Shown: piece after piece, positions 33,423 through 42,416 of the stretch | Layout: each line of letters opens with the position of its first letter | How positions within the stretch are numbered: position 1 is the stretch's first letter | NCBI GenBank assembly: GCA_027449865.1 | Contig: DAIDKV010000058.1 | Location: forward strand, 1-64,000 | DNA length: 64,000 nucleotides | Reading direction: 5' to 3' | Source of the DNA: Planctomycetales bacterium | Lineage (GTDB): Bacteria > Planctomycetota > Planctomycetia > Isosphaerales > Isosphaeraceae | The notes under the pieces: generated by a model | Database searches by the model: none | What the model saw: the letters and a program-made list of their open reading frames with translations, nothing else | Told to the model about the DNA's origin: nothing | Made by a program: the position numbers and the translations under genes

Positions 33423-33725
33423 TCAGGCAGCGTAATAGAGATACTCGACCACGTAAGCCTTCTTGCCGGCGACCAGCGGGTTCGCGTCGGCCCCTTCCTT
33501 GGTGAAGTACCGCTGAACGATCTCGGCGGCGCCGGTCACGGGATTGGTCTGGTAGACGTGCCACACCCGGTAGGTGTTGTAGTAAGTCGGATAGACCCAC
33601 TCACAGGTATAGTAACAGGGGTAGCACGTGTAGGTGACGCACGCCTTGTGGCAGGCGCTGGCCTTGCCGCTGTTACCCAGCATCATCGCCACGCCGAACA
33701 GTGCCGACAGGATTGCCTTACGCAT
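33423..33725 (-). CDS. Small exported Cys- and Tyr-rich protein
   Basis: The 100-residue product has a signal peptide (AILSALFGVAMMLGNSGKASA) followed by a short domain with clustered cysteines (CHKACVTYTCYPCYYTC) and many aromatic residues. The C-terminal half is a likely small beta unit (VYQTNPVTGAAEIVQRYFTKEGADA). The Cys-Tyr pattern occurs in small secreted planctomycete proteins, whose function is unknown; disulfide cross-linking or metal binding would fit. A good ribosome-binding site (GAAGGAGCTCCGAG) precedes the ATG. Bases 33726-33875 between this gene and the kinase stop hold no further gene. Confidence 0.75.
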   Translation of the reverse strand: MRKAILSALFGVAMMLGNSGKASACHKACVTYTCYPCYYTCEWVYPTYYNTYRVWHVYQTNPVTGAAEIVQRYFTKEGADANPLVAGKKAYVVEYLYYAA

Positions 33726-33875
33726 CTCGGAGCTCCTTCATCGAAGTGTGGGCATACCCAGGGACGTGAGGGCGCCGTCCGCCGATGGGCGACGCCTCCC
33801 ATTTTCATCGCGTCCCACATAGAGAGAGCCCCGAGACGGCCAAATGAAGCGCGGAATTACTCGGGTTTTTCTGGA

Positions 33876-36800
33876 TCACGGGGCGACCTGGAAATCCCTC
33901 GCTCTGGGCGCGGCTCCATCGGCCCGCCTCGTCGGCCAGAGGGCCATTTCGGTCGTCCCGATTGGTGACATGGCGGTGCTCGCCATCGTCATGCCGTTGG
34001 GCGAGAACCGGACCTGCTTCACCGGACCGGAATGACCTTTCAACGAGGTCAATCTCCGGCCCGTGGCGACGTCCCACAGGGTCACCTGGCGGTTCTCGTC
34101 GCCCGAGGCCAGCGTCCGGCCCTCGGGCGCGAAGGCCAGGGAATTCACCCGCGTCGATCGTTCTGTCGTGCTCCAGAGCGGCTCCAGCGTCGCCGCGTCC
34201 CAGACGACAATCCTTCCTCGGTCGTCCCCCGTCGCAAGCCTCGCGCCATCGAAGGAAACCGCCTGGCAGGTGATCTCACGACCGTGGACCTCGGCCGCAC
34301 GCGAGACAACACGCGGATCGTGAGGAGACGGCACGACCCCGTCACCGGGGCGGGCTGGCCTGGCTCCCTCGCGCAGCCGGCCATCGGGCAAGCTCCATGT
34401 TCGGGATTCATGCGAGGCCGATTCGGTCACCAGCCATCGAGCATCCTCCGAGAGCTCGGTCCGGACGACGGACGAGCCATCGTCGAGCCGAAGTTCCGTC
34501 TTCCGATGTCCGTCGTGCGTGTCGTGAATCCAGACCCAGCCCCGGTCGTCGGCGGTTGTCACTTCCGAACCGTCTGGTGAGAACGCGATCTCGACGGGTG
34601 AGCGAGTCGGGAGCGAGATCGCGATTCGCGGATCATCAAGCGGCAGTTTCCAGAGCCTGACCGCCCCGTCCATTCCCGTCGTCAGGAGAGATCGACCATC
34701 GGGCCGGAAGAGGATGCACCACATGTGGCCATGCCCGGTCACGATCGATGAGATGGCGGTCGTCTCGGGATCGATGAGGTGAATCACACCCTGATTGCCG
34801 ACCGCGGCGAGAATCCGATCGTCGGGCGAGAAGGTGACCCCCTCGATGGTGTCCTGGTCCATTTCCAGGCGGGCAGCGAGGGACCAATCAGCGGTCCTCC
34901 ACAGTCTCACGAACTGTTTCGGCCCGGCCGCTGCCAGAAGCCGACCATCGTGCGAGAAGGCGATACAATTCACGTCGCGGCCGCCGGGTTGGGCCAGGAT
35001 TCGCTGCCGACGCGTGGGCAAATCGACGAGGAGAATCCCACGCCCCGCGATGGCCAGTGTCGCTCCGTCGGGGGAAATGGCCAGGCCCTCGAGCCTGGGC
35101 CCGTTGGGCGCCTGGAACGAGCGTAATGGGCTCCAGGTATCGGTGTCCCAGACGATCACCTTCCCCTTGCGAGAGGCCGAGATCAACCGGCGGCCATCCG
35201 GCGTGAAGATGGCACCAACGACCTCATCGGCATGACCGAGGAGCGTGGCGATTTCCCGGTGAGCGTGGAGGTCCCAGATCCTCACGGACTGGTCGTCGCT
35301 CGCCGAGGCCAGCAGGCGGCCGTCCGGGGAAAAGGCCACCGAGGCGACCTCGTTCGTATGTCCGTCGAGGTCCGGCGCATCCTCCCCGTGAATCGAATCC
35401 CGGAGCTGGATCGTCCGATCCTGGCCGGCTGTCGCGAAGACGGTTCCGTCGGGGGAGTAGGCCGCACAGTAGACCGCGCCGAGATGGAACGCGAAGTTCG
35501 GTCGGTCGATCGACACCAGCCGATCCAGGAATCGGCACGCGTAGCCGCGATGGTCCGGCTCGCCGGGTGATGGGCGATAGCGTTCGAGGATAAGCCGGAC
35601 CCGTTCGATCAGGCCCTTGTCCCTGGCATCGAAGCCCTCCGCCAGGTCGCGGGCGAATCGGTCGTCGGCCAGGGCCTGGGCCTGTCGGCGTGCCTCTTCG
35701 TTCCGCCGGGCTTGCTCGCGGACTTCCAGGAGTCCCGTGACCGCGACGGCGATCAGCACCACGGCCACCATCGACGTCTTCGGATGTCGCCGGGCGAGCC
35801 GCCACGATCGGCCGATCGGCCCGATCCGTCGCGCCCGGATCGGTCGGCCTTGCCGCCATCGGTCGAGATCCTCGGCCAGTTCGGCGGCCGTCGGGTATCG
35901 GTCTCCCGGCGCCTTTTGCAGGCACTTCAGGCAGATCGTCTCCAGGTCGCGAGGGATCGAGCGGCGGATCGATCGGGGCGGCCTGGGAATCTGATCTCGC
36001 ACCTCCACAAGCTTATCCAGCGCGGTCCGGCCACGGAACGGCAGCCGGCCCGTCAGCAGGACGTAGAGGATTGTTCCCAGGCCGTGGATGTCCGTCGCCG
36101 TCGTGATGGCGTGGCGGCCGACGACCTGCTCGGGAGCCATGTACGAGGGCGTCCCCGGTGCCTCGCCGGTGCTTGTCAGGGCCTCGTCGCCGCGCGAGAC
36201 CAGCATCGCCAGGCCGAAGTCGACCACCCTCGGCTCGCCCCAGCCGTCGACAAGGATATTGGTCGGCTTCAGGTCGCGATGGAGGATCCCCTGTTCATGA
36301 GCGTGCTGGATCGCACGGGCGACCTTCGCCATCAGATCCGCGGTGGCGTGGAGATCGTCGAGGTCGTCGGCCAGCCGACTCGCCAGGCTCCCTCCGTCGA
36401 CACGCTCCATGCTGAAATAGAGGTGCCCCTCGTGGTCGCCGATCTCGTAGACCGGGACGATGTTCGGATGGGAGCGGCGGGCGATGGTCTGGGCCTCGCG
36501 ACGGAACCGGATCAGGTCTTTCGGCGTCGCAGTCGGCCCGGACCGGAGCATCTTCAAAGCCACTCGACGGCCAAGGCTCCGCTGCCTCGCCTCGTAAACG
36601 ATCCCCATCCCGCCCCAGCCAAGAATCCCCAGGATCTCGTAGTCGCCCACAATCCGCCCGGCCTCGATCGTCTGCGGGGGCGGAGGAGTTGGCCTGGCGT
36701 CGTCGACATCGGGCGTCGAGACCCCGGCATCCCGGAACTGCCCGGCGATCCGATGCAGCCGATCCTGATCGTCGAGGAACGCGATCAGGTCGGTGGCGTA

Positions 36801-36932
36801 CTCCGGGTAGGCGGCGGCGATTGACTCACGATCGATCGCCTCGCCGCGGCGGAACTTTTCGAGGCAAGCGGCCAGTAGATCGTCGAGTCGCGCCTCGTGA
36901 TCGGCGTGGTCCGACTCGGTTTTGGCAGGCAT
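33876..36932 (-). CDS. Membrane serine/threonine kinase with C-terminal WD40 propellers
   Basis: The 1,018-residue protein has a short N-terminal region common to planctomycete kinases, then a Hanks-type kinase at about residues 95-365. All key motifs are present: GWGGMGIVYEA (Gly loop), VALKML (Lys), HRDLKPTNIL (catalytic Asp), VDFGLAML (DFG), and GTPSYMAPEQ. One membrane helix follows (TSMVAVVLIAVAVTGLLEV, about 385-405). Around 12-14 WD40 repeats fill the rest (VAFSPDGRLLASASDDQS and similar), enough for two propellers outside the membrane. The gene starts 19 bp after an ECF sigma factor gene on the same strand. In planctomycetes such pairs probably form a signalling unit in which the kinase controls the sigma factor, but that is inferred. 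Confidence 0.95.
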   Translation of the reverse strand: MPAKTESDHADHEARLDDLLAACLEKFRRGEAIDRESIAAAYPEYATDLIAFLDDQDRLHRIAGQFRDAGVSTPDVDDARPTPPPPQTIEAGRIVGDYEILGILGWGGMGIVYEARQRSLGRRVALKMLRSGPTATPKDLIRFRREAQTIARRSHPNIVPVYEIGDHEGHLYFSMERVDGGSLASRLADDLDDLHATADLMAKVARAIQHAHEQGILHRDLKPTNILVDGWGEPRVVDFGLAMLVSRGDEALTSTGEAPGTPSYMAPEQVVGRHAITTATDIHGLGTILYVLLTGRLPFRGRTALDKLVEVRDQIPRPPRSIRRSIPRDLETICLKCLQKAPGDRYPTAAELAEDLDRWRQGRPIRARRIGPIGRSWRLARRHPKTSMVAVVLIAVAVTGLLEVREQARRNEEARRQAQALADDRFARDLAEGFDARDKGLIERVRLILERYRPSPGEPDHRGYACRFLDRLVSIDRPNFAFHLGAVYCAAYSPDGTVFATAGQDRTIQLRDSIHGEDAPDLDGHTNEVASVAFSPDGRLLASASDDQSVRIWDLHAHREIATLLGHADEVVGAIFTPDGRRLISASRKGKVIVWDTDTWSPLRSFQAPNGPRLEGLAISPDGATLAIAGRGILLVDLPTRRQRILAQPGGRDVNCIAFSHDGRLLAAAGPKQFVRLWRTADWSLAARLEMDQDTIEGVTFSPDDRILAAVGNQGVIHLIDPETTAISSIVTGHGHMWCILFRPDGRSLLTTGMDGAVRLWKLPLDDPRIAISLPTRSPVEIAFSPDGSEVTTADDRGWVWIHDTHDGHRKTELRLDDGSSVVRTELSEDARWLVTESASHESRTWSLPDGRLREGARPARPGDGVVPSPHDPRVVSRAAEVHGREITCQAVSFDGARLATGDDRGRIVVWDAATLEPLWSTTERSTRVNSLAFAPEGRTLASGDENRQVTLWDVATGRRLTSLKGHSGPVKQVRFSPNGMTMASTAMSPIGTTEMALWPTRRADGAAPRARDFQVAP

Positions 36933-36951
36933 TGTCCGCTCGCTCCGCGAT

Positions 36952-37506
36952 TCACTGCAACGCTCGACGGAGGGACCGTCCCCCTCGAAAGATCAATCCA
37001 GCGACCGACGACGGAGTCCGTCCCATTCTCGCCGAGACCTCGGTCAACGAAAGGGACTGGAAATGATGCAGCTCGATTGCCGTCCGCTGGTCGCGTGGCA
37101 GCAACTCCATCGCGGCGGCGAGCCGGAGCAACTCCTCGGCCCGGCCCGCACTCTCACTCGGCGACGTATCCTCAGCGACCATCGCCATCCATGGATCCGC
37201 GATCGAACAACCGGACCTCATCTCCTCGGGAGCGATCCGATCGCGTCGGCGGTCCATCGACCGTCGCAACGCCCGTCCCAGGGCGCGCCGGAGGATCGTC
37301 CGGAGCCAGGCTCGGAACTCAGCGTTCGTCGTCCCACGGAACTGATCGACCTTGGCGCAGGCGATCAATAAGGTCTGCTGGACCAGGTCCGACGGGTCCA
37401 GAATCCCCCGCAGCTCCGGCGCGATTCGAGCGCGGGCCATCCTCCGCAATTCCTGCGCATAGTGCGGCAGCGCACGCGGCTGATCGGCGCCATTCGACCA
37501 AATCAT
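36952..37506 (-). CDS. ECF sigma factor linked to a Ser/Thr kinase
   Basis: The 184-residue protein has sigma region 2 (LRGILDPSDLVQQTLLIACA and FRAWLRTILRRALGRALRR) and region 4 with the recognition helix (LPRDQRTAIELHHFQSLSLT, then EVSARMGRTPSSVAGLIFRG). It belongs to the compact planctomycete ECF type usually encoded directly before a WD40- or TPR-bearing Ser/Thr kinase, as here (19 bp gap). No membrane segment or anti-sigma factor is present, so control probably goes through the kinase. The target promoters are unknown. Confidence 0.9.
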   Translation of the reverse strand: MIWSNGADQPRALPHYAQELRRMARARIAPELRGILDPSDLVQQTLLIACAKVDQFRGTTNAEFRAWLRTILRRALGRALRRSMDRRRDRIAPEEMRSGCSIADPWMAMVAEDTSPSESAGRAEELLRLAAAMELLPRDQRTAIELHHFQSLSLTEVSARMGRTPSSVAGLIFRGGRSLRRALQ

Positions 37507-37592
37507 TGTTGTTCCTTCCCGGTTTCAGCCTCCCCCCGATGCCAGCCAGGAAGGTCGTATCGTAGCAAGCGGATATTGGCTCGACAAGAACC

Positions 37593-37930
37593 TCAAATTG
37601 GGTTCAAGAATGGTTCGGCGAACTCTTTCCACATCAATGGGATACGATTCCGGGTCGCCTCGGTGAGCCGGACGCGATCGGCGATTCGGTGGCCGACGAC
37701 CCACACGATTCCCAATTGGTCGCAAAGGATCGGCGTGAGGGCTCGCCGGTCGCGTGGGACGTTCCGGCCTCGGAAGAAGTCGGCGAGTGGCTGGCTTCGT
37801 CCACCCATCCCTAGCGGCTCGAACCGATCTCCGAGCCTCGGACTTCGGACGATCAGCGGCGGGACCAGGCGGTCGCGATCGATGACCTCGTCGCCCGCCT
37901 CACCGCCGACGACGATCCGGCCGCTCCGCC
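37593..37930 (-). pseudogene. Duplicated 3' fragment of tilS
   Basis: This stretch encodes the last roughly 110 residues of TilS without a start. Bases 37651-37927 match 38945-39221 of intact tilS at an offset of 1,294 bp with only scattered differences. The last residues differ from the intact copy (NRIPLMWKEFAEPF versus ERIGLGWNGFERIP). The fragment has lost the whole ATP-binding part, so it cannot be an active ligase. Confidence 0.85.
37651..37927 (+). repeat. Direct repeat, copy A (tilS 3' end)
   Basis: A near-identical direct repeat of about 277 bp has its second copy at 38945-39221. The two copies flank the DUF4058-like gene. Differences include an AC-to-AT change in CCCACAC versus CCCATAC and a few changes in the last 60 bp. 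Confidence 0.85.
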
Positions 37931-38117
37931 CAGTCGATCGCAGCCCCGCCGGTGGCTCCGAGTCGGAATTGGCTCAAGGTTTCGTCAGATGCGCGTCTCG
38001 TCGCGATGGCGATCGACGTGGGCCCAGGCGTTGGCGAGGTCCTCTGGAGGAGGCAGTCGCTCGGCGACTCTACGGATCTTGGTATGCTAGAACGGAGCTC
38101 AAACGAGGAGGTTCATC
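37931..38117. other. Upstream region of the DUF4058-like gene
   Basis: I see no gene here. With the tilS fragment it makes up a region of about 610 bp (37507-38117) that lacks an intact gene. GAGGAGG at 38105-38111 serves as ribosome-binding site for the DUF4058-like gene. Confidence 0.4.
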
Positions 38118-38855
38118 ATGCCCATTCACGATTGGACGCGGGTCCAGGCTGGAGATTTCCACCATTTCCACCAGTGCTGGGCGGTCGCGATGGGAAGTGC
38201 CCTGAATCGCGGCCTCTTGCCGCCGGGCTACCTGGCAATGGTGGAGCAGGTCACCGGGCGACCGATCCCGGACGTCGTCACGCTCCAGGGCCGCGAGACC
38301 CAGGAAGCGCCGGAAGGCGGGATCGCCGTGGCAGTCGCCCCTCCTGCAGCGCGGGTGATCTCCAGGCTCGAACGAATCAACTATGCGAAGCGAGCTGATC
38401 GCATCGTGATCCGCCATGGGCGAGGCCAGGTCGTCGCCATCATCGAGATCGTTTCGCCGGGGAACAAGGAGAGCCGCCATGCGCTCCGATCGTTCGTCGA
38501 GAAGGCGGCGGAGATCCTCAACCAGGGCGTGAATCTGTTCATCGTCGACCTCTTCCCACCGACGCCCCGCGATCCCCACGGCATTCACAAGGCGATCTGG
38601 GACGAGTTCGCCGACGAGCCTTTCGACCAGCCCGAAGGCAAGCCCCTGATCGTCGCCTCCTACATCGGAGGCGAGACCCCAACCGCTTATGTGGAATCGG
38701 TCGGGGTTGGTGATGAACTGCCGGCGCTGCCGATCTTCCTCTCCGAGACCCGATACATCCCCGCACCGCTAGAGGCGACCTACCAGCAAGCCTGGGCTGA
38801 CTTCCCGGCGGTGCTTCAGGGACTCGTCGAGGAGCCGTCCGCCGAATCCCGATAG
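38118..38855 (+). CDS. DUF4058-like 'MPIHDWTRV' family protein
   Basis: The 245-residue protein begins with the hallmark MPIHDWTRVQAGDFHHFH, followed by ALNRGLLPPGYLAMVEQ. The middle has a conserved strand block (RVISRLERINYAKRADRIVI, VVAIIEIVSPGNKESRHAL) with an ExxSxxNK pattern that recalls PD-(D/E)XK nucleases such as Uma2. LNQGVNLFIVDLFPPTPRDP and YIPAPLEATYQQAWADFP follow. The family occurs in many copies in planctomycetes and its function is unknown; the nuclease resemblance is my inference. It sits between two copies of the tilS 3' end, and a relic of another family member lies at 32354-32445. Confidence 0.8.
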   Translation: MPIHDWTRVQAGDFHHFHQCWAVAMGSALNRGLLPPGYLAMVEQVTGRPIPDVVTLQGRETQEAPEGGIAVAVAPPAARVISRLERINYAKRADRIVIRHGRGQVVAIIEIVSPGNKESRHALRSFVEKAAEILNQGVNLFIVDLFPPTPRDPHGIHKAIWDEFADEPFDQPEGKPLIVASYIGGETPTAYVESVGVGDELPALPIFLSETRYIPAPLEATYQQAWADFPAVLQGLVEEPSAESR

Positions 38856-38895
38856 GGCGTCATCGGCATCAAAATCTGCTGCGTCAGGCTCGATC

Positions 38896-40284
38896 CTACC
38901 CCGGTATCCGTTCGAATCCGTTCCATCCCAGGCCGATTCGCTCACGGGTCGCCTCGGTGAGCCGGACGCGATCGGCGATTCGGTGGCCGACGACCCATAC
39001 GATTCCCAATTGGTCGCAAAGGATCGGCGTGAGGGCTCGCCGGTCGCGTGGGACGTTCCGGCCTCGGAAGAAGTCGGCGAGTGGCTGGCTTCGTCCACCC
39101 ATCCCTAGCGGCTCGAACCGATCTCCGGGTCTCGGACTTCGGACGATCAGCGGCGGGACCAGGCGGTCGCGATCGATGACCTCGTCGCCCGACTCACTGC
39201 CGACGACGATCCGGCCGCCCGCCCAGGGGATCACTGCCTCACCAGGGCATTCCAGCGGGATCGGGTCGAACTCGGTTGGGCGGTCGGGCTCGGTACGACG
39301 GAGGACCAGCGAACGGCCCTCCGTAGTCGCCGAGACTCCGCCGCCGATCGCGACGCCCGACGCCTCGCCGCCCCGGGCCAACCGCGCCAGACGCCTCCAT
39401 CGGCGGGCCGACATCCCCTGCTCCGGCCACCCGGCGCGTCGCCAGGCACTTCGGATCATCTCGGAGCGAAGGAACGCCGGCAGGGCGCGCGTGGCCTCGC
39501 GATCGATCTCCACGCGATCGAGATCGACACTCGCGGCCCAATTCAGGGCGCGGAGCTGGGCCTCGTGCGCCTTTTCCGACGACCGCGCCAGGCCGCCGAG
39601 CCGGACGATCGCGGCGGCGACGTCGGGGTTGTCGTCGCGGGCGAGCATCGGCAAAAGGACATGGCGGATGCGGGCGCGAGTCCGGGTGATGTCGGCATTG
39701 GTCGCGTCGTCGCGGAAGGGCTGGCCGTTCGTCGCGAGATAGGCGCGGATCTCGTCGCGGGAGACGTCGAGCATCGGGCGGATCAGGTCGATCGGCGGGT
39801 CGTCGGCGAGGCGACGTCGGCGCGGCATCCCCGCGAGCCCGCGCAATCCGGTGCCGCGGACGATCCGGTGCAGGATCGTCTCGGCCTGGTCGTCGCGCGT
39901 CTGGCCGACCGCGACGACGCCGGCGCCCCGACGTCGGGCGACCTCGATCAGCCAGTCGTACCGGGCGCGTCGGGCGTCGGCCGCGAAGTGGCCGGCGCGG
40001 GTGGGACGCCACTGGCCGAGGTCGAACGGGCAGTCGAGAGATTCGGCCAGCTCGACGACGAACGCGGCGTCGGCCTGGGAGGCCTCCCCCCGGGAGCCAT
40101 GGTCAAGGTGGGCGATGGAGAAGGTCAGGCCGCAAGTTGGGGCCAGGTGGTGGAGCACGCGAAGCATCCCGACGCTATCGCCGCCACCGGAAACCGCGAC
40201 CACCCAGTCGCCCGAAAGCCCTCGGGCTCGCCATCGTGCCATCCGTTGGGCCAGTCGATCAATCCAGGATCTCGCCTCGGGCAT
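38896..40284 (-). CDS. tilS: tRNA(Ile)-lysidine synthase
   Basis: The 462-residue enzyme converts C34 of the CAU-anticodon isoleucine tRNA to lysidine, an essential step for reading AUA. The PP-loop SGGGDS is at residues 32-37, followed by FSIAHLDHGSRGEASQADA, VAVGQTRDDQAETILHRIVR (the HxxDDxxET-like core) and GMPRRRRL. The C-terminal TilS domain (RSPRPGDRFEPLGMGGRSQ, LADFFRGRNVPRDRR) is complete. The start at 40284 is the ATG before PEARSW. The 3' 280 bp also occur as a fragment 1.3 kb away. It is divergent from the methyltransferase gene (88 bp). Confidence 0.95.
   Translation of the reverse strand: MPEARSWIDRLAQRMARWRARGLSGDWVVAVSGGGDSVGMLRVLHHLAPTCGLTFSIAHLDHGSRGEASQADAAFVVELAESLDCPFDLGQWRPTRAGHFAADARRARYDWLIEVARRRGAGVVAVGQTRDDQAETILHRIVRGTGLRGLAGMPRRRRLADDPPIDLIRPMLDVSRDEIRAYLATNGQPFRDDATNADITRTRARIRHVLLPMLARDDNPDVAAAIVRLGGLARSSEKAHEAQLRALNWAASVDLDRVEIDREATRALPAFLRSEMIRSAWRRAGWPEQGMSARRWRRLARLARGGEASGVAIGGGVSATTEGRSLVLRRTEPDRPTEFDPIPLECPGEAVIPWAGGRIVVGSESGDEVIDRDRLVPPLIVRSPRPGDRFEPLGMGGRSQPLADFFRGRNVPRDRRALTPILCDQLGIVWVVGHRIADRVRLTEATRERIGLGWNGFERIPG
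38945..39221 (+). repeat. Direct repeat, copy B (inside tilS)
   Basis: This is the second copy of the roughly 277-bp repeat also found at 37651-37927, in the same orientation, and it lies inside the 3' part of intact tilS. Confidence 0.85.
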
Positions 40285-40372
40285 GATCTCCTCGGTATCG
40301 TGGGAGGGTCGATCGCCCCGGCCGATTGAATGCAAGCCGGAGCCCGCCCCCTGAAGGACGACGACCGAGCCC

Positions 40373-41329
40373 ATGAGCCCTGACCTCGTCTCGATGCTAC
40401 GATGCCCCCGATGCCGGGGCGAACTGTCGATTGCCGAACCGCCGACGCGCCTTGTCTGCCGGTCGTGTTCCCAACTGTATCCGATTGCCGAGGGCGTGCC
40501 GAGGCTCGCAGGCGAGTCTTATGTCGCGAGCTTCGGCCGGCAGTGGAACCGGTACGACGTGATGCGCCCCGAGGAGGACGAGGCGACGTTCCGGGTCAAG
40601 ACGGGCGTCGACCCGCGTGACCTCTCCGGCCGGCTGGTCCTCGACGCCGGATGCGGAGGAGGCCGATACGCCCGCCTGATCGCGGCCCACGGCGCCCGGG
40701 TGATCGGCGTCGATCTGAGCACGGCCGTCGACAAGGCCGCCGCCCTCTGCGCCGAGTTCTCCGACGCCCTGATCGTGCAGGCGGACCTGCTTGACCTGCC
40801 GGTCGTCGCGGGGGTGTTTGACCTGGTGTATTCGATCGGGGTCTTGCACCACACTCCCGATCCTCGAGGAGCGTTCGCCCAGATCGCGCGCCGGGTGAAG
40901 CCGGGCGGGCGGCTCTCGGTCTGGCTCTATCGCCGGAACACCCCACCGCAGGAATGGCTGAACTCGGCTCTCCGCGCCGCGACCACCCGCCTGCCCGCGA
41001 CGGTCCTCGAACCGATCTGCGCCGCCATGAGCCTGCTAGGCGATATACCGGTTTTGAACCGGACGCTCAACAAGATCGCCAACTTCTCAAGCCACCCCGA
41101 CCGCGTCCTGCGAGTCTGCGACAACTTCGACTGGTATGCCCCGCAGTATCAGTCGCACCATTCGCTCGATGAGTTGAAGCGGTGGTTCGTTGATGAGGGT
41201 TTTGGCGAAGTTGCCGAATTGCCGCCCGCGAAGGCAGGCCGGCTCTACGACTGGACCTATCGCCACAATCTCATCATCGGCAGCGGAGTGAATGTGACGG
41301 GGGTTCGAGTGGGATCCGAGCAGTCTTGA
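40373..41329 (+). CDS. Class I SAM methyltransferase with Trm112-like zinc ribbon
   Basis: The 318-residue protein starts with a Trm112-type zinc ribbon (LRCPRCRGELS, then VCRSCSQLYPIAEGVPRL). A Rossmann methyltransferase follows: VLDAGCGGGRYARLIAAHG (SAM-binding motif I), GVDLSTAVDKAA, DLLDLPVVAGVFDLVYSIGV and LHHTPDPRGAFAQIARRVKP. A helical C-terminal part resembles lipid- or natural-product-type methyltransferases rather than RNA ones. The substrate is unknown. It resembles the methyltransferase at 61585-62442 in having the same ribbon plus methyltransferase layout. Confidence 0.85.
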   Translation: MSPDLVSMLRCPRCRGELSIAEPPTRLVCRSCSQLYPIAEGVPRLAGESYVASFGRQWNRYDVMRPEEDEATFRVKTGVDPRDLSGRLVLDAGCGGGRYARLIAAHGARVIGVDLSTAVDKAAALCAEFSDALIVQADLLDLPVVAGVFDLVYSIGVLHHTPDPRGAFAQIARRVKPGGRLSVWLYRRNTPPQEWLNSALRAATTRLPATVLEPICAAMSLLGDIPVLNRTLNKIANFSSHPDRVLRVCDNFDWYAPQYQSHHSLDELKRWFVDEGFGEVAELPPAKAGRLYDWTYRHNLIIGSGVNVTGVRVGSEQS

Positions 41330-41399
41330 AGTCCCGAGAGCAGTTCGTCGGCGTGGCGAGGTCCCCGACACCTTTCCAGTATCGATCACCCCGCCCGGA

Positions 41400-42416
41400 T
41401 CAGCTCGCGAGCGCCTCGGCGATCGACTCGGCGGCTGGGGGATGGATCAGGCCAAAGCATTGGTCGGCCCGTCGGCCGTCGACGTGGAGCCGGAGGAAGC
41501 CGCCGGCGACGAACGGGCCCGAGAGGTTGGGAATCCATCGACGGAGCATCGGAGCCCACAATTCGGCCGCGGCGCCGAGGGGGCGCTCCCATCGGTCGGG
41601 GATCGCGATCACGCGGCGAGGTCGACCGGCGATCGTCGCGACCAGTCGTGCCAGGTCGGGATAGCTAAGGTACTCGCCGACGACCGCGAAGCGCTCGCCC
41701 CGGCCGCCCGCGACCAGGGCCCGGCGGTGGGCTGTTGCCAGGACGCGGGCATCCACGATCGGGATGCCGCCCGTCGGCACCACCACGACCGGGTAGCGGG
41801 CCATCGTCCGGACCATCAGAGTCGACGTCGGCTTGAGGTCGCGCCGGCCCATGACCATCCCCGGGCAGATCGCGAGCGTCGAGAGTCCCTCACCGTTCGC
41901 CGAGAGGACCAGCCGCTCGGCCTCACGCTTCGTCTTCGTGTAGGCGGATTCGACGCGGGACAGGTTCCAGGGCGTGGATTCGTCCGCAGGATGCTCGGCG
42001 GTGCCGGCGGCGAGCGTGTAGAGCGTCGAGGTGTAGAGGAACCGCTCGATACCCGAGGCACGGGCGTCGTCGAGCAGGCGGGCCGTCATCTCCACGTTGA
42101 TCGTTCGGCTCTGGTCGTCAGGGTCGAGGCCCAGGCTCACCCAGCTCGCCGCATGGATCACGCCGCGGACGCCCTCGACCGACCGGCGCCGGATCTTGGC
42201 GTCGCGGAGGTCGCCGATGATCCAGTCGATCAGTGGGTCGTCGGGCTCGACGGCGGGAGGGCGTCGGGTCAGGCCTCGCACGGGGTGGCCCAACGCGGCG
42301 AGGTGGCGCGCGATCTGGCCGCCGACAAAGCCGCCGGCGCCCGTCACCAGGACCGGCCAGTCGGACGGCTCGGGGTCGCGGCCGTTCCATGGGATTGACG
42401 CCCCCGGATCGATCAT
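41400..42416 (-). CDS. NAD-dependent epimerase/dehydratase (extended SDR)
   Basis: The 338-residue protein has the extended SDR nucleotide site VLVTGAGGFVGGQIARHL, then DWIIGDLRDAKI, VIHAASWVSLG, the catalytic Ser region FLYTSTLYTLA, and Tyr-x-x-x-Lys (YTKTKREAERL). PGMVMGRRDLKPT follows. The family contains sugar-nucleotide epimerases, dihydroflavonol reductase-like and 3-beta-hydroxysteroid dehydrogenase-like enzymes; the second half here is nearer to the latter two. Its ATG overlaps the sppA stop (ATGA), so the two are coupled, but no functional link is evident. Confidence 0.85.
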   Translation of the reverse strand: MIDPGASIPWNGRDPEPSDWPVLVTGAGGFVGGQIARHLAALGHPVRGLTRRPPAVEPDDPLIDWIIGDLRDAKIRRRSVEGVRGVIHAASWVSLGLDPDDQSRTINVEMTARLLDDARASGIERFLYTSTLYTLAAGTAEHPADESTPWNLSRVESAYTKTKREAERLVLSANGEGLSTLAICPGMVMGRRDLKPTSTLMVRTMARYPVVVVPTGGIPIVDARVLATAHRRALVAGGRGERFAVVGEYLSYPDLARLVATIAGRPRRVIAIPDRWERPLGAAAELWAPMLRRWIPNLSGPFVAGGFLRLHVDGRRADQCFGLIHPPAAESIAEALAS

